Shown: positions 9,600 through 18,121 of the stretch, piece by piece
How the letters are laid out: every line of letters begins with the position of its first letter
How positions within the stretch are numbered: the stretch's first letter is position 1
The notes under the pieces: generated by a model
Told to the model about the DNA's origin: nothing
The model's database searches: none
The model's input: the letters and a program-made list of their open reading frames with translations, nothing else
Source of the DNA: an uncultured Paracoccus sp.
Lineage (GTDB): Bacteria > Pseudomonadota > Alphaproteobacteria > Rhodobacterales > Rhodobacteraceae
Direction of reading: 5' to 3'
NCBI RefSeq assembly: GCF_937873615.1
Contig: NZ_CALMYP010000066.1
Span: 1 to 64,000 of the forward strand
Length of the DNA: 64,000 nucleotides
Made by a program: the position numbers and the translations under genes

Positions 9600-9646
9600 A
9601 GTTGACTCTACAATCAACTTTACAATCTGGCTTATGGCCCGATAAC
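9600..9646 (+). promoter_or_regulatory. Candidate livK promoter with inverted-repeat operator
   Basis: An inverted repeat AGTTGA-N8-TCAACT spans 9600-9619, next to a plausible -35 TTTACA (9619-9624) and -10 GATAAC (9641-9646) spaced 16. A very similar motif lies before livG (10937-10953), sharing TACAATYAAC. This suggests one regulator for both transcripts. Inferred from pattern only. Confidence 0.4.
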
Positions 9647-9681
9647 CTCACCTTATGATCAAGACCAACAGGGGATCTGAA

Positions 9682-10863
9682 ATGAAAAAACTGCTTCTCG
9701 CGACTGCTGCCAGCGCGCTTCTGGTCGGAACTGCCAGCGCCGAAGAGGTCAAGCTGGGCCTGCATCTCGGCTTTACCGGGCCGCTCGAATCCATGGCACC
9801 CGACATCGCAGCCGGCGGCGAGGCCGCGGCCAAGGAAGTCAGCGATTCCGGCAAGTTCCTTGACGGATCTACCGTAGTTACCTCGCGCTCCGACACCACC
9901 TGCACCGACGCCGCCGCCAGCGTGGCCGCAGCCGAACGCCAGGTCGCCGAAGGCGCCAAGGTGATGGTCGGCGGGCAATGCTCGGGCGAAACCATCGCGG
10001 TGCTGGAAAAGGTCGGCATTCCCAACGGCGTGATGATGATCTCGCCCTCGGCCACCTCGCCGGCGCTGTCGAGCATCGAGGATAACGGGCTGTTCTTCCG
10101 CACCGCACCTTCGGATGCACGTCAGGGCGAAGTCATCGCCGATCTGATGAAGGCCAAAGGCTTCGAATCGGTCGCCATCACCTATACCAACAACGATTAC
10201 GGCAAGGGGCTGGCCGACAGCATACAGGCCGCATTCGAAAAGCTTGGCGGCACGGTCACCATCTCGGCCGCGCATGACGACGGCAAGGCCGATTACTCGG
10301 CCGAGGTCGCGGCTCTGGCTGCGGCAGGCGGTGACGCGCTCGTGGTGGCGGGCTATGTCGATCAGGGTGGCTCGGGCGTGACCCGTGGCGCACTCGACAC
10401 GGGCGCCTTCGACATGTTCGTCTTCCCTGACGGCATGGTCAACGACGCCCTGGTCAATAATTTCGGCTCCGAGATCGAGGGCTCCATCGGCATCAACCCG
10501 GCCGCCGACGGTGACGGCCCGGCGCGCTTCGCCGACGTGGCCTCGGCCGGCGGTTTCGACGCCACCGGTGCCTATGCCGCCGAAGCCTATGACGCCGCCG
10601 CGCTGATTCTGCTGTCGATGCAGGCTGCGGGATCGTCGGATCCGGCGATGGCCAAGGAAAAGGTGATGGAAATCGCCAATGCACCGGGCGAACAGATCCT
10701 GCCGGGCGAACTCGCCAAGGGTCTGGAGCTTCTGGCTGCCGGCACCGATATCGACTATGTCGGCGCCTCGTCGGTGGAACTGGTCGAGCCGGGCGAGAGC
10801 GCCGGCTCCTACCGCGAAACCACCATCAAGGACGGCAAGCTGGAAGTCGTGGGCTTCCACTGA
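9682..10863 (+). CDS. livK: Branched-chain amino-acid-type ABC transporter, substrate-binding protein
   Basis: A 393-residue periplasmic binding protein of the Leu/Ile/Val-binding (LivK) type. It has a signal peptide (MKKLLLATAASALLVGTASA, cleavage after residue 20) and the family start EVKLGLHLGFTGPLESM. A disulfide pair is likely between the cysteines in TTCTDA and GGQCSGE. The ATG at 9682 has an AGGGGAT upstream. The ligand could be a branched-chain amino acid, amide or urea-like compound; sequence alone cannot decide. It is followed by its own terminator, which would let it be made in excess over the membrane parts. Confidence 0.85.
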   Translation: MKKLLLATAASALLVGTASAEEVKLGLHLGFTGPLESMAPDIAAGGEAAAKEVSDSGKFLDGSTVVTSRSDTTCTDAAASVAAAERQVAEGAKVMVGGQCSGETIAVLEKVGIPNGVMMISPSATSPALSSIEDNGLFFRTAPSDARQGEVIADLMKAKGFESVAITYTNNDYGKGLADSIQAAFEKLGGTVTISAAHDDGKADYSAEVAALAAAGGDALVVAGYVDQGGSGVTRGALDTGAFDMFVFPDGMVNDALVNNFGSEIEGSIGINPAADGDGPARFADVASAGGFDATGAYAAEAYDAAALILLSMQAAGSSDPAMAKEKVMEIANAPGEQILPGELAKGLELLAAGTDIDYVGASSVELVEPGESAGSYRETTIKDGKLEVVGFH

Positions 10864-10881
10864 TCGCCCAACAGCAATTTC

Positions 10882-10910
10882 GGCCCGGCGCTTTCAGCGC
10901 CGGGCCTTTT
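10882..10910 (+). terminator. Terminator/attenuator behind livK
   Basis: An 11-bp perfect stem GGCCCGGCGCT / AGCGCCGGGCC with a TTC loop followed by TTTT. It separates the binding-protein gene from livG, fitting differential expression. Confidence 0.85.
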
Positions 10911-10936
10911 GCGATGGCCAGAAGCGCGAAAAAATG

Positions 10937-10953
10937 TTAGATTACAATTAACA
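10937..10953 (+). promoter_or_regulatory. Inverted repeat upstream of livG, similar to the livK site
   Basis: GTTAGATTACAATTAAC, an inverted repeat with half-sites GTTA/TAAC, about 45 bases before the livG ATG. It matches GTTGACTCTACAATCAAC at 9601-9618 in its TACAATYAAC half. A candidate operator. Confidence 0.35.
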
Positions 10954-10995
10954 AGCGCGCGGCCTTGAGACACCATCTTGCACGACGGGGATGCA

Positions 10996-11778
10996 ATGAT
11001 CCGGGTTGAAAACCTGCACAAGAAATTCGGCGGCTTCTCCGCCGTGGACGGCGCAAGCCTGACCATCGAGACCGGTTCGATTACCGGGCTGATTGGTCCC
11101 AACGGCGCCGGAAAATCCACCCTTTTCAATGTGATCGCCGGCGTTCATGCGCCGACATCGGGACGCGTCCTGATGGATGGCGAGGACATTACCGGGTTGG
11201 CACCGCACCAGTTGTTCCATAAGGGGCTGCTGCGCACCTTCCAGCTGGCGCATGAATTCGCCTCGATGACGGTGCGAGAGAACCTGATGATGGTGCCCGC
11301 CGGCCAGACCGGCGAAGCCCTGGTCAATACATGGTTCGCGCGCGGCAAGATCCGGCAGGAGGAAGAGCGGCTGCGGGCCAAGGCCGACGAGGTGCTGGAA
11401 TTCCTGACCATTTCCCATGTCGCCGACGAGAAGGCCGGCAATCTGTCGGGCGGGCAGAAAAAGCTGCTGGAACTGGGCCGGACGATGATGGTCGATGCCA
11501 AGATCGTCTTTCTGGACGAGGTCGGCGCCGGCGTGAACCGCACCCTGCTGATGACCATCGCCGACGCCATCACCCGGCTGAACAAGGAGCGCGGCTATAC
11601 TTTCTGCGTCATCGAGCATGACATGGATTTCATCGGCAAGCTTTGCGACCCGGTCATCGTCATGGCCGAGGGCAAGGTTCTGGCCGAGGGCTCGGCCGAC
11701 AGCATCATGCAGAACGAGGCCGTGATCGAGGCCTATCTGGGTCGCGGTTTGAAGAACAAGGAGATGATCGGCGCATGA
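10996..11778 (+). CDS. livG: Branched-chain amino-acid-type ABC transporter, ATPase LivG
   Basis: A 260-residue cytoplasmic ATPase. Walker A GPNGAGKST lies near residues 35-43, the signature is LSGGQKKLLELG, and Walker B is KIVFLDEVGAGVN, where DEVGAG replaces the more usual DEPAAG. The C-terminal extension with EHDMDFI and EAYLG is the LivG-type tail. The ATG at 10996 gives MIRVENLHKKFGG. It overlaps livF by ATGA. Confidence 0.92.
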   Translation: MIRVENLHKKFGGFSAVDGASLTIETGSITGLIGPNGAGKSTLFNVIAGVHAPTSGRVLMDGEDITGLAPHQLFHKGLLRTFQLAHEFASMTVRENLMMVPAGQTGEALVNTWFARGKIRQEEERLRAKADEVLEFLTISHVADEKAGNLSGGQKKLLELGRTMMVDAKIVFLDEVGAGVNRTLLMTIADAITRLNKERGYTFCVIEHDMDFIGKLCDPVIVMAEGKVLAEGSADSIMQNEAVIEAYLGRGLKNKEMIGA

Positions 11779-12599
11779 GCGACAAGGATCCTTTCGGCAA
11801 GAGCCGTGACGCCTCGATCGTCAACCCGGGTGGCCGGGGCGAGATCGACGGCGAACGTCGTTCCGGCCCGACCGGCCCCGGCCGGCCCGGCGACCCGTTC
11901 CTGATCGGCGAGAACATGACCGGCGGCTATGGCCGCGGTCCCGATATCCTGCACGATTGCACCATCGCCGTCGAGCAGGGCGAGATTGCGGTCATCGTCG
12001 GCCCGAACGGTGCCGGCAAATCCACCGCGATGAAGGCGCTGTTCGGGATGCTGAACCTGCGCGAAGGCTCGGTCCGGCTGAACGGCACCGACATCACCCA
12101 GCTGAACCCGCAGGACCGGGTCAAGGCGGGGATGGGCTTCGTGCCGCAGGTGAACAACATCTTCCCCTCGATGTCGGTCGAGGAGAATCTGGAGATGGGC
12201 GCCTTCATCCGCGACGACGATATCCGCCAGACGATGGAACAGGTCTATGAACTGTTTCCCGCCGTGGCCGACAAGCGCAAGCAGGCAGCAGGCGAGTTGT
12301 CCGGCGGTCAGCGCCAGCAGGTCGCGGTCAGCCGGGCGCTGATGACCCGGCCCAGCCTGCTGATGCTGGACGAGCCGACGGCGGGCGTCAGCCCCATCGT
12401 CATGGACGAGCTTTTTGACCGCATCATCGCCATCGCCCGTGGCGGTCTGCCGGTGCTGATGGTCGAACAGAACGCCAAGCAGGCCATGAACATCGCCGAC
12501 AAGGCTTACGTTCTGGTCCAGGGCGCCAATGCCCATACCGGCACCGGCAAGGAGCTGATGGACAATGACGAGGTGCGCCGCACCTTCCTGGGGGGCTGA
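11775..12599 (+). CDS. livF: Branched-chain amino-acid-type ABC transporter, ATPase LivF
   Basis: A 274-residue ATPase, longer than typical LivF (about 235) because of a polar, disordered N-terminal extension of about 40 residues rich in Gly, Arg and Pro. Walker A is GPNGAGKST, signature LSGGQRQQVAVSRAL, Walker B LLMLDEPTAGVSP, H-loop region VEQN. The ATG overlaps the livG stop (ATGA), indicating coupled, stoichiometric synthesis of the two ATPases. The extension is unusual but lies upstream of a complete ATPase domain. Confidence 0.92.
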   Translation: MSDKDPFGKSRDASIVNPGGRGEIDGERRSGPTGPGRPGDPFLIGENMTGGYGRGPDILHDCTIAVEQGEIAVIVGPNGAGKSTAMKALFGMLNLREGSVRLNGTDITQLNPQDRVKAGMGFVPQVNNIFPSMSVEENLEMGAFIRDDDIRQTMEQVYELFPAVADKRKQAAGELSGGQRQQVAVSRALMTRPSLLMLDEPTAGVSPIVMDELFDRIIAIARGGLPVLMVEQNAKQAMNIADKAYVLVQGANAHTGTGKELMDNDEVRRTFLGG

Positions 12600-12603
12600 G
12601 CCG

Positions 12604-13098
12604 ATGAGAGCAGCCCTGATGGCCACCGCCCTGACGCTGAGCGCCCTGCCCGCCCTGGCGCAGGACGCCGCCCCGAACGAGGCCCTGCCGCCCGTCGAAA
12701 CCGAAACCCTGCCCCCCGCCGGCGAAGCGCCGGTCGATGGAATCGCGCCGATCTCGGATGTCGCCCCTGATGGCGGCGCCCCCGATGCCGATGCGGTCCG
12801 GATGGGCTGCACATTCCAGACCGAGTGCATGGACGCCGAATGCAGCGCCTCGGGTTACGAAGGCTGGATGACGGTGATTTCCGACGGTGCCGGCATGGCC
12901 GAGGTCGAATGGGACGATCCGTCCGAAAGCGTCGCCATGTCCGCCGTCACAGATGGCGGGATGCTGTTTGCCTCCTCCACCGGGACCGAGGCCGGACGGC
13001 AGCGGATGCTGACCGTTCTGCCGGACGGGCAGGCGCGCTTCACCACCCATCTGACCGACCCGCCCATGGCGATCACCTATCTGGGGGAATGCAAATGA
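12604..13098 (+). CDS. Exported protein of unknown function inside the liv operon
   Basis: A 164-residue protein with a signal peptide (MRAALMATALTLSALPALA, cleavage before QDAAP), a Pro/Ala/Glu-rich linker of about 45 residues, then a small domain with cysteines in MGCTFQTECMDAECSASGY and a C-terminal LGECK. The cysteines probably form disulfides in the periplasm. It begins four bases after livF and overlaps the next small gene by ATGA. Function unknown; the position suggests a periplasmic accessory to the transporter or simple hitch-hiking. Confidence 0.7.
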   Translation: MRAALMATALTLSALPALAQDAAPNEALPPVETETLPPAGEAPVDGIAPISDVAPDGGAPDADAVRMGCTFQTECMDAECSASGYEGWMTVISDGAGMAEVEWDDPSESVAMSAVTDGGMLFASSTGTEAGRQRMLTVLPDGQARFTTHLTDPPMAITYLGECK

Positions 13099-13268
13099 CC
13101 GCGTTTCATCCCGCCAGCCTGACCGCCCTGGCCGCACCAGCCAACCACGACGCCGGAGACCTGGTCACTTTCATGCTCGACACCCAGACTGGCCATTACG
13201 GCTTCAACCAGATCGGCCCGGACGGCATCGCCGCGACGGAATCCGGCCGCTGCCAGGAGGTCCGCTGA
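13095..13268 (+). CDS. Small protein (57 aa) coupled between the exported protein and livH
   Basis: A 57-codon frame, MTAFHPASLTALAAP to SGRCQEVR. The start overlaps the preceding stop (ATGA) and the stop overlaps the livH start (TGATG), which is good circumstantial evidence of translation. It has no clear signal peptide or membrane segment and resembles nothing I recognise. Its translation may serve to couple livH to the upstream genes. Confidence 0.5.
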   Translation: MTAFHPASLTALAAPANHDAGDLVTFMLDTQTGHYGFNQIGPDGIAATESGRCQEVR

Positions 13269-14272
13269 TGGATATCCTCAACGCCCTTGTGACATTCCTG
13301 AACTTCGTCTTCATCCCCGCCGCCGCCTATGGCGCGCAGCTTGCGCTCGGCGCGCTCGGGGTGACGCTGATCTATGGCATCCTGCGTTTCTCGAACTTCG
13401 CCCATGGCGACACCATGGCCTTCGGCACCGCAATCACCATCATCGCCACCTGGGGGCTTCAATCGCTCGGCATCAGCCTCGGACCGATTCCGGTGGCGCT
13501 GCTGGCCTTGCCCATCGGCATCGCCGGCTGCGCGCTGACGGTGCTGGCGACGGATCGCGTCGTTTATCGCTTTTACCGGCGCAAGAAATCCGATCCGATC
13601 ATTCTGGTCATGGCCTCGGTCGGGGTCATGTTCATCATGAACGGCCTGACCCGCATCCTGATCGGCGTGGACGAGATCCGCTTCGCAGACGGTGCCCGCT
13701 TCGTCATCGACGTGAGAGGCTTCCGCGAATGGACCGGGCTGCAGGAAGGGCTGGCGCTGCGCACCACCCAGCTGATCACGGTCGTCGTGGCGGTGCTGGT
13801 GGTCTGGGCGCTGTTCCGCTTCCTGAACAAAACCAAGTCGGGCAAGGCCATGCGCGCCTATTCCGATAACGAGGATCTGGCGCTTCTGTCGGGCATCGAC
13901 CCCGAGCGCGTCGTGCGCCTGACCTGGATCATCGCCGCCGGGCTGATGACCATCGCCGGCGTGCTTTACGGTCTCGACAAGGCGTTCAAGCCCTTCAACT
14001 ACTTCCAGATCCTGCTGCCGATCTTCGCCGCCGCCATCGTCGGCGGTCTGGGCAGCCCGATCGGGGCCATCGCCGGCGGCTTCATCGTCGCCTTTTCCGA
14101 GGTCGCGATCACCTATCCCTGGAAGAAGGTGGTGGAATATCTGGGCTTCGATACCGGGAATTCGCTGCTGCAACTGATGTCGACGGAATACAAGTTCGCC
14201 GTCAGCTTCGTCATCCTCATCATCGTCCTGCTGTTCCGGCCCACCGGCCTGTTCCGCGGCAAATCCGTGTAA
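13268..14272 (+). CDS. livH: Branched-chain amino-acid-type ABC transporter permease LivH
   Basis: A 334-residue inner-membrane permease with about eight hydrophobic segments. Family features are GVTLIYGILRFSNFAHGD near residues 31-48, the cytoplasmic loop with KTKSGKAMRAYSDNEDLALLSGID, and the GGLGSPIGAIAGG segment. It pairs with LivM to form the channel. The start is shared with the previous stop codon (TGATG). Eleven bases separate it from livM. Confidence 0.93.
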   Translation: MDILNALVTFLNFVFIPAAAYGAQLALGALGVTLIYGILRFSNFAHGDTMAFGTAITIIATWGLQSLGISLGPIPVALLALPIGIAGCALTVLATDRVVYRFYRRKKSDPIILVMASVGVMFIMNGLTRILIGVDEIRFADGARFVIDVRGFREWTGLQEGLALRTTQLITVVVAVLVVWALFRFLNKTKSGKAMRAYSDNEDLALLSGIDPERVVRLTWIIAAGLMTIAGVLYGLDKAFKPFNYFQILLPIFAAAIVGGLGSPIGAIAGGFIVAFSEVAITYPWKKVVEYLGFDTGNSLLQLMSTEYKFAVSFVILIIVLLFRPTGLFRGKSV

Positions 14273-14283
14273 GGAGGCAGATC

Positions 14284-15624
14284 ATGGCAACCTCTCGTCA
14301 GGCAGAAACCTCCAGCCGCTGGCGCGCGCCGATCCTGGTCGCGGTGCTGGTGGCATTGTTCGTGCTGGAAGGCACCACCCGCAATGCGCTGTTCACCGGG
14401 TCCTGGAACACCTCGCTCGCGATCCTGAACATGGGGCTGATCTCGGCGGTCATGGCGCTCGGGCTGAACATGCAATGGGGCTATGCCGGCCTCTTCAACT
14501 CGGGCGTGGTGGGGTTCGTGGCGCTTGGCGGTCTGGCCCCGGTGCTGATCTCGGTCGCGCCGGTCGATGGCGCCTTCGGGGCCGGCGGCATGCGCATGAT
14601 CGCGGCGCTGATCGTGGGCTTCGGCACGCTGGCGCTGTCGGCAATGACCTGGCAGCGCAGCCCCCGCAAGTGGCGGGTGCCGGCGATCATCGCCGTGCTG
14701 ATCGTGGGTTTCGCCGCCTATCGCTGGCTGTTCGACCCGGCGGTCGATGCGATAGAGGCCAATCAGGCGGCGCAATTCGGCAATCTCGGCGGGCTCGGCC
14801 TGCCGGTGCTGCTGTCCTGGCCGGTCGGCGCGCTGTTTGCCGCAGCCGCCGCCTGGGGCGTCGGCAAGGTGGCGCTCGGGCTGCGCTCGGACTATCTGGC
14901 CATCGCCACGCTGGGGATCGGCGAGATCATCGTCGCCGTGTTGAAGAACGAGGAATGGCTGGCGCGCGGCGTCAAGAACGTCACCTCGATCCCGCGCCCG
15001 GTGCCATATGAGATCGCCCTCCAGCAGGACCCCGCCTTCATCGAGCGGGCGCAAAGCTGGGGCATTCCGGTGGCCGAAGCCTCGGGAATCTGGGTCAAGC
15101 TCTGCTATGCCGGGCTGTTCGGTGTCGTGCTGCTGCTGCTGATCCTGCTGGCCGAGCTGTCGCTGAAATCGCCCTGGGGGCGGATGATGCGCTCGATCCG
15201 CGACAACGAGACCGCAGCCGAGGCCATGGGCAAGAATGTCACCGGTCGGCACCTGCAGATCTTCGTGATCGGTTGTGCGGTCATGGGACTGGCCGGGGCG
15301 ATGATGATCACCCATGACGGGCTGATGGCGCCGACGCAGTATAACCCGCTGCGCTATACTTTCGTGATCTGGGTGATGGTGATCGTCGGCGGCTCTGGCA
15401 ACAACTGGGGCGCGGCACTTGGCGGGATCCTGATCTGGTTCCTCTGGGTCAAGGCCGAAAGCTGGGGACCGCAGCTGATCGGCCTGCTGACCTCGCCGCT
15501 GCCTGCGGGTGCCCTGAAAGCGCATCTGCTGGACAGCTCGCCCCATATGCGCTTCATCGCCATGGGACTGATCCTGCTGCTGGTGCTGCGCTTCTCGCCG
15601 CGCGGGCTAGTGCCCGAGAAATAG
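14284..15624 (+). CDS. livM: Branched-chain amino-acid-type ABC transporter permease LivM
   Basis: A 446-residue permease with about ten hydrophobic segments, longer than LivH as usual for LivM. Recognisable parts are GLNMQWGYAGLFNSG, ALGLRSDYLAIATLGIGEI, and the coupling loop GRMMRSIRDNETAAEAMGKN. A GGAGG lies before the ATG. It is the last gene of the transporter operon, followed by a strong terminator. Confidence 0.93.
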   Translation: MATSRQAETSSRWRAPILVAVLVALFVLEGTTRNALFTGSWNTSLAILNMGLISAVMALGLNMQWGYAGLFNSGVVGFVALGGLAPVLISVAPVDGAFGAGGMRMIAALIVGFGTLALSAMTWQRSPRKWRVPAIIAVLIVGFAAYRWLFDPAVDAIEANQAAQFGNLGGLGLPVLLSWPVGALFAAAAAWGVGKVALGLRSDYLAIATLGIGEIIVAVLKNEEWLARGVKNVTSIPRPVPYEIALQQDPAFIERAQSWGIPVAEASGIWVKLCYAGLFGVVLLLLILLAELSLKSPWGRMMRSIRDNETAAEAMGKNVTGRHLQIFVIGCAVMGLAGAMMITHDGLMAPTQYNPLRYTFVIWVMVIVGGSGNNWGAALGGILIWFLWVKAESWGPQLIGLLTSPLPAGALKAHLLDSSPHMRFIAMGLILLLVLRFSPRGLVPEK

Positions 15625-15644
15625 GCTCGACCGCGTATCCATCA

Positions 15645-15670
15645 AAAAAGGGGCCTTCGGGCCCCTTTTT
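15645..15670. terminator. Bidirectional terminator behind livM
   Basis: AAAAAGGGGCC, loop TTCG, GGCCCCTTTTT: an 11-bp stem with a stable UUCG tetraloop and T-run. It serves livM and the convergent CAP-protein gene. Confidence 0.92.
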
Positions 15671-15696
15671 CATATTCGGCAAATCGTGGGCTGCGA

Positions 15697-16272
15697 TCAG
15701 TGGCAACGATCCGCAAGAACCACCGACCACCACAGCCGACCGCCCATATTGACCACACCGACCCCGGCATCGTCGAATTTCTGGTGCACGAGCACTTCCT
15801 CATCCGGCTCATGCGCCATCCAGTTGTTCATCTGGCTATATGCATCGCTGCCGCGACCGACGACCTGCGCCGAGGAACAGGCCGTATATTCCACCGCCCG
15901 CACCCGGTTCACCACCGAGGACCCGTTCGATCCGGCCACCGTCGCCCGACCCATCGTGGCCATGTCGCAGGCATGAGCCTGGGCCGCAAAACCGAGATTT
16001 TCCTTGAACTTGAGCGGCGAGCGGCCAAGCGCCGTGCGTTCGGCATTCAGACGCTCCTCCATCTGCGCGATCTGCGCCGGATCGGCGGGGGCACAGACCG
16101 GTCCGAGCGCCTCGACCGCCGGGGCCGGCAGGCTCGGGTCGCCCATGGGCGTGATAGAGGCCGGGCGCGAACTGTCGCCGGCCGTGGCCAGGTTATCCGG
16201 CGAGCACGCCCCCAAGGCCAGCACCGGCACGGCGAGCGCAATACTCAATGAACGAAACGTCGGGCAGAACAT
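15697..16272 (-). CDS. CAP/SCP domain lipoprotein
   Basis: A 191-residue exported protein. The N-terminus has a hydrophobic signal ending in a lipobox (ALGAC, Cys at about 23), so it is probably lipid-anchored. Residues about 65-185 form a CAP (SCP/PR-1) domain: LNAERTALGRSPLKFKENLGFAAQAHACDMA, a central MNNWMAHEPDEE region, and a C-terminal GGRLWWSVVLADRCH resembling the CAP end motif. The role of bacterial CAP proteins is mostly unknown. Convergent with livM, divergent from guaA. Confidence 0.75.
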   Translation of the reverse strand: MFCPTFRSLSIALAVPVLALGACSPDNLATAGDSSRPASITPMGDPSLPAPAVEALGPVCAPADPAQIAQMEERLNAERTALGRSPLKFKENLGFAAQAHACDMATMGRATVAGSNGSSVVNRVRAVEYTACSSAQVVGRGSDAYSQMNNWMAHEPDEEVLVHQKFDDAGVGVVNMGGRLWWSVVLADRCH

Positions 16273-16398
16273 GCTTGCCTCTCCTGCGAATCAAGTCGTT
16301 GTTTCGGAAGTCTAATCCACAACGTCACGAGGAAAGAAACGGTTCCGGCACCGGCGATTGCACGCGCGACCCTTGCCAGCCGCACGCCTGCGCCGTAA

Positions 16399-17961
16399 AT
16401 GCCGGACATGACCCAGCATCAGCGCCTTCTCATCATCGATTTCGGCTCTCAGGTGACGCAGCTGATCGCGCGCCGCCTGCGCGAGCTGAACATCTATTGC
16501 GAAATCCACCCCTATCAGAATGTCACCCCCGATTTTCTGAAGGGCTTCGCCCCCCGCGCCGTGATCCTTTCGGGCGGCCCCGACAGCGTGACGCGCGAAA
16601 ACAGCCCGCGCGCGCCGGAAAACCTCTGGGCGATGGGGGTGCCGGTCTTCGGCATCTGCTATGGCCAGCAGGTGATGATGACCCAGCTTGGCGGGCGCGT
16701 CGAAGCCGGTCACCATGCCGAATATGGCCGCGCCTATGTGACGCCCGCGCCGGATCACAGGAAGGACGGGATATTCGCCGGGCTTTCGGATCGCGAACAG
16801 GTCTGGATGAGCCATGGCGACCGCGTGACCGAGCTGGCACCTGGCTTCGAGGTCATCGGCACCTCGCCCAATGCGCCCTATGCGATCACCGCCGACGAGG
16901 GCCGCGGCTTCTATGCCGTGCAGTTCCACCCCGAGGTGCATCACACGCCCCATGGCAAGCAATTGCTGGAGAACTTCGTCCGCATGGCGGGCTTCACCGG
17001 CGACTGGACCATGGCCGCCTATAAGGACGAGGCGATCCGCAAGATCCGCGAGCAGGTCGGCGACAAGCAGGTGATCTGCGGGCTGTCGGGCGGGGTCGAT
17101 TCGTCGGTCGCCGCCGTGCTGATCCATGAGGCGATCGGCGACCAGCTGACCTGCGTCTTCGTCGATCACGGGCTGATGCGCCTGAACGAGGCCGAGGAAG
17201 TCGTCGGCATGTTCCGCGACAATTACAATATCCCGCTGATCCATGCCGAGGAATCGGACCTGTTCATCGGCGCGCTGGAAGGGGTTTCCGACCCCGAGGT
17301 GAAGCGCAAGACCATCGGCAAGCTGTTCATCGACGTGTTCCAGCGCGAGGCCGCGAAGATCGAGGGCGCCGAGTTTCTGGCCCAGGGCACACTTTACCCG
17401 GATGTGATCGAAAGCGTCAGCTTCACCGGCGGACCTTCGGTCACCATCAAGTCGCACCACAATGTCGGCGGCCTGCCCGAGAAGATGGGCCTGAAACTGG
17501 TCGAACCCCTGCGCGAGCTGTTCAAGGACGAGGTTCGCGCCCTTGGCCGCGAACTCGGCCTGCCCGAGAAATTCATCGGCCGCCACCCCTTCCCCGGACC
17601 GGGCCTCGCCATCCGCTGCCCCGGAGAGATCACCCGCGACAAGCTCGACATCCTGCGCAAGGCCGATGCGGTCTTCATCGACCAGATCCGCAAGCACGGG
17701 CTCTATGACGAAATCTGGCAGGCCTTCGTCGCCATCCTGCCGGTCCGCACCGTCGGCGTGATGGGCGACGGGCGCACCTATGACTATGCCTGCGCCTTGC
17801 GCGCGGTGACCTCGGTCGATGGGATGACGGCGGATTACTATCCGTTCCAGCACGATTTCCTGGGCGAGACCGCGACCCGGATCATCAACGAGGTCAAGGG
17901 CATCAACCGGGTGACCTATGACATCACATCGAAGCCGCCCGGCACCATCGAGTGGGAGTGA
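16399..17961 (+). CDS. guaA: GMP synthase (glutamine-hydrolysing)
   Basis: A 520-residue two-domain enzyme converting XMP to GMP. The N-terminal class I amidotransferase has the nucleophile Cys in FGICYGQQ and the His/Glu pair in QFHPEVHHT; the ATP pyrophosphatase domain has the P-loop LSGGVDSSV, and the C-terminal dimerisation domain ends TIEWE as in the family. Either ATG at 16399 or 16408 could be the start; the difference is three residues. guaB is not in the window. Confidence 0.97.
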   Translation: MPDMTQHQRLLIIDFGSQVTQLIARRLRELNIYCEIHPYQNVTPDFLKGFAPRAVILSGGPDSVTRENSPRAPENLWAMGVPVFGICYGQQVMMTQLGGRVEAGHHAEYGRAYVTPAPDHRKDGIFAGLSDREQVWMSHGDRVTELAPGFEVIGTSPNAPYAITADEGRGFYAVQFHPEVHHTPHGKQLLENFVRMAGFTGDWTMAAYKDEAIRKIREQVGDKQVICGLSGGVDSSVAAVLIHEAIGDQLTCVFVDHGLMRLNEAEEVVGMFRDNYNIPLIHAEESDLFIGALEGVSDPEVKRKTIGKLFIDVFQREAAKIEGAEFLAQGTLYPDVIESVSFTGGPSVTIKSHHNVGGLPEKMGLKLVEPLRELFKDEVRALGRELGLPEKFIGRHPFPGPGLAIRCPGEITRDKLDILRKADAVFIDQIRKHGLYDEIWQAFVAILPVRTVGVMGDGRTYDYACALRAVTSVDGMTADYYPFQHDFLGETATRIINEVKGINRVTYDITSKPPGTIEWE

Positions 17962-18121
17962 GCGCGCCTTACCGAGCCACATCGCCGTTCGCGTAACCCC
18001 GCAGGTCAGCACGTCTCTGGCCCGCAGACACTGAAGGCCGAACCGATCAACGGCTTCGGTTGCGTGGATAAAGTCCGTCCGGGCAAGGCAGATTGCCGGT
18101 CTGGCGGGAAGTGCTGCGGCC

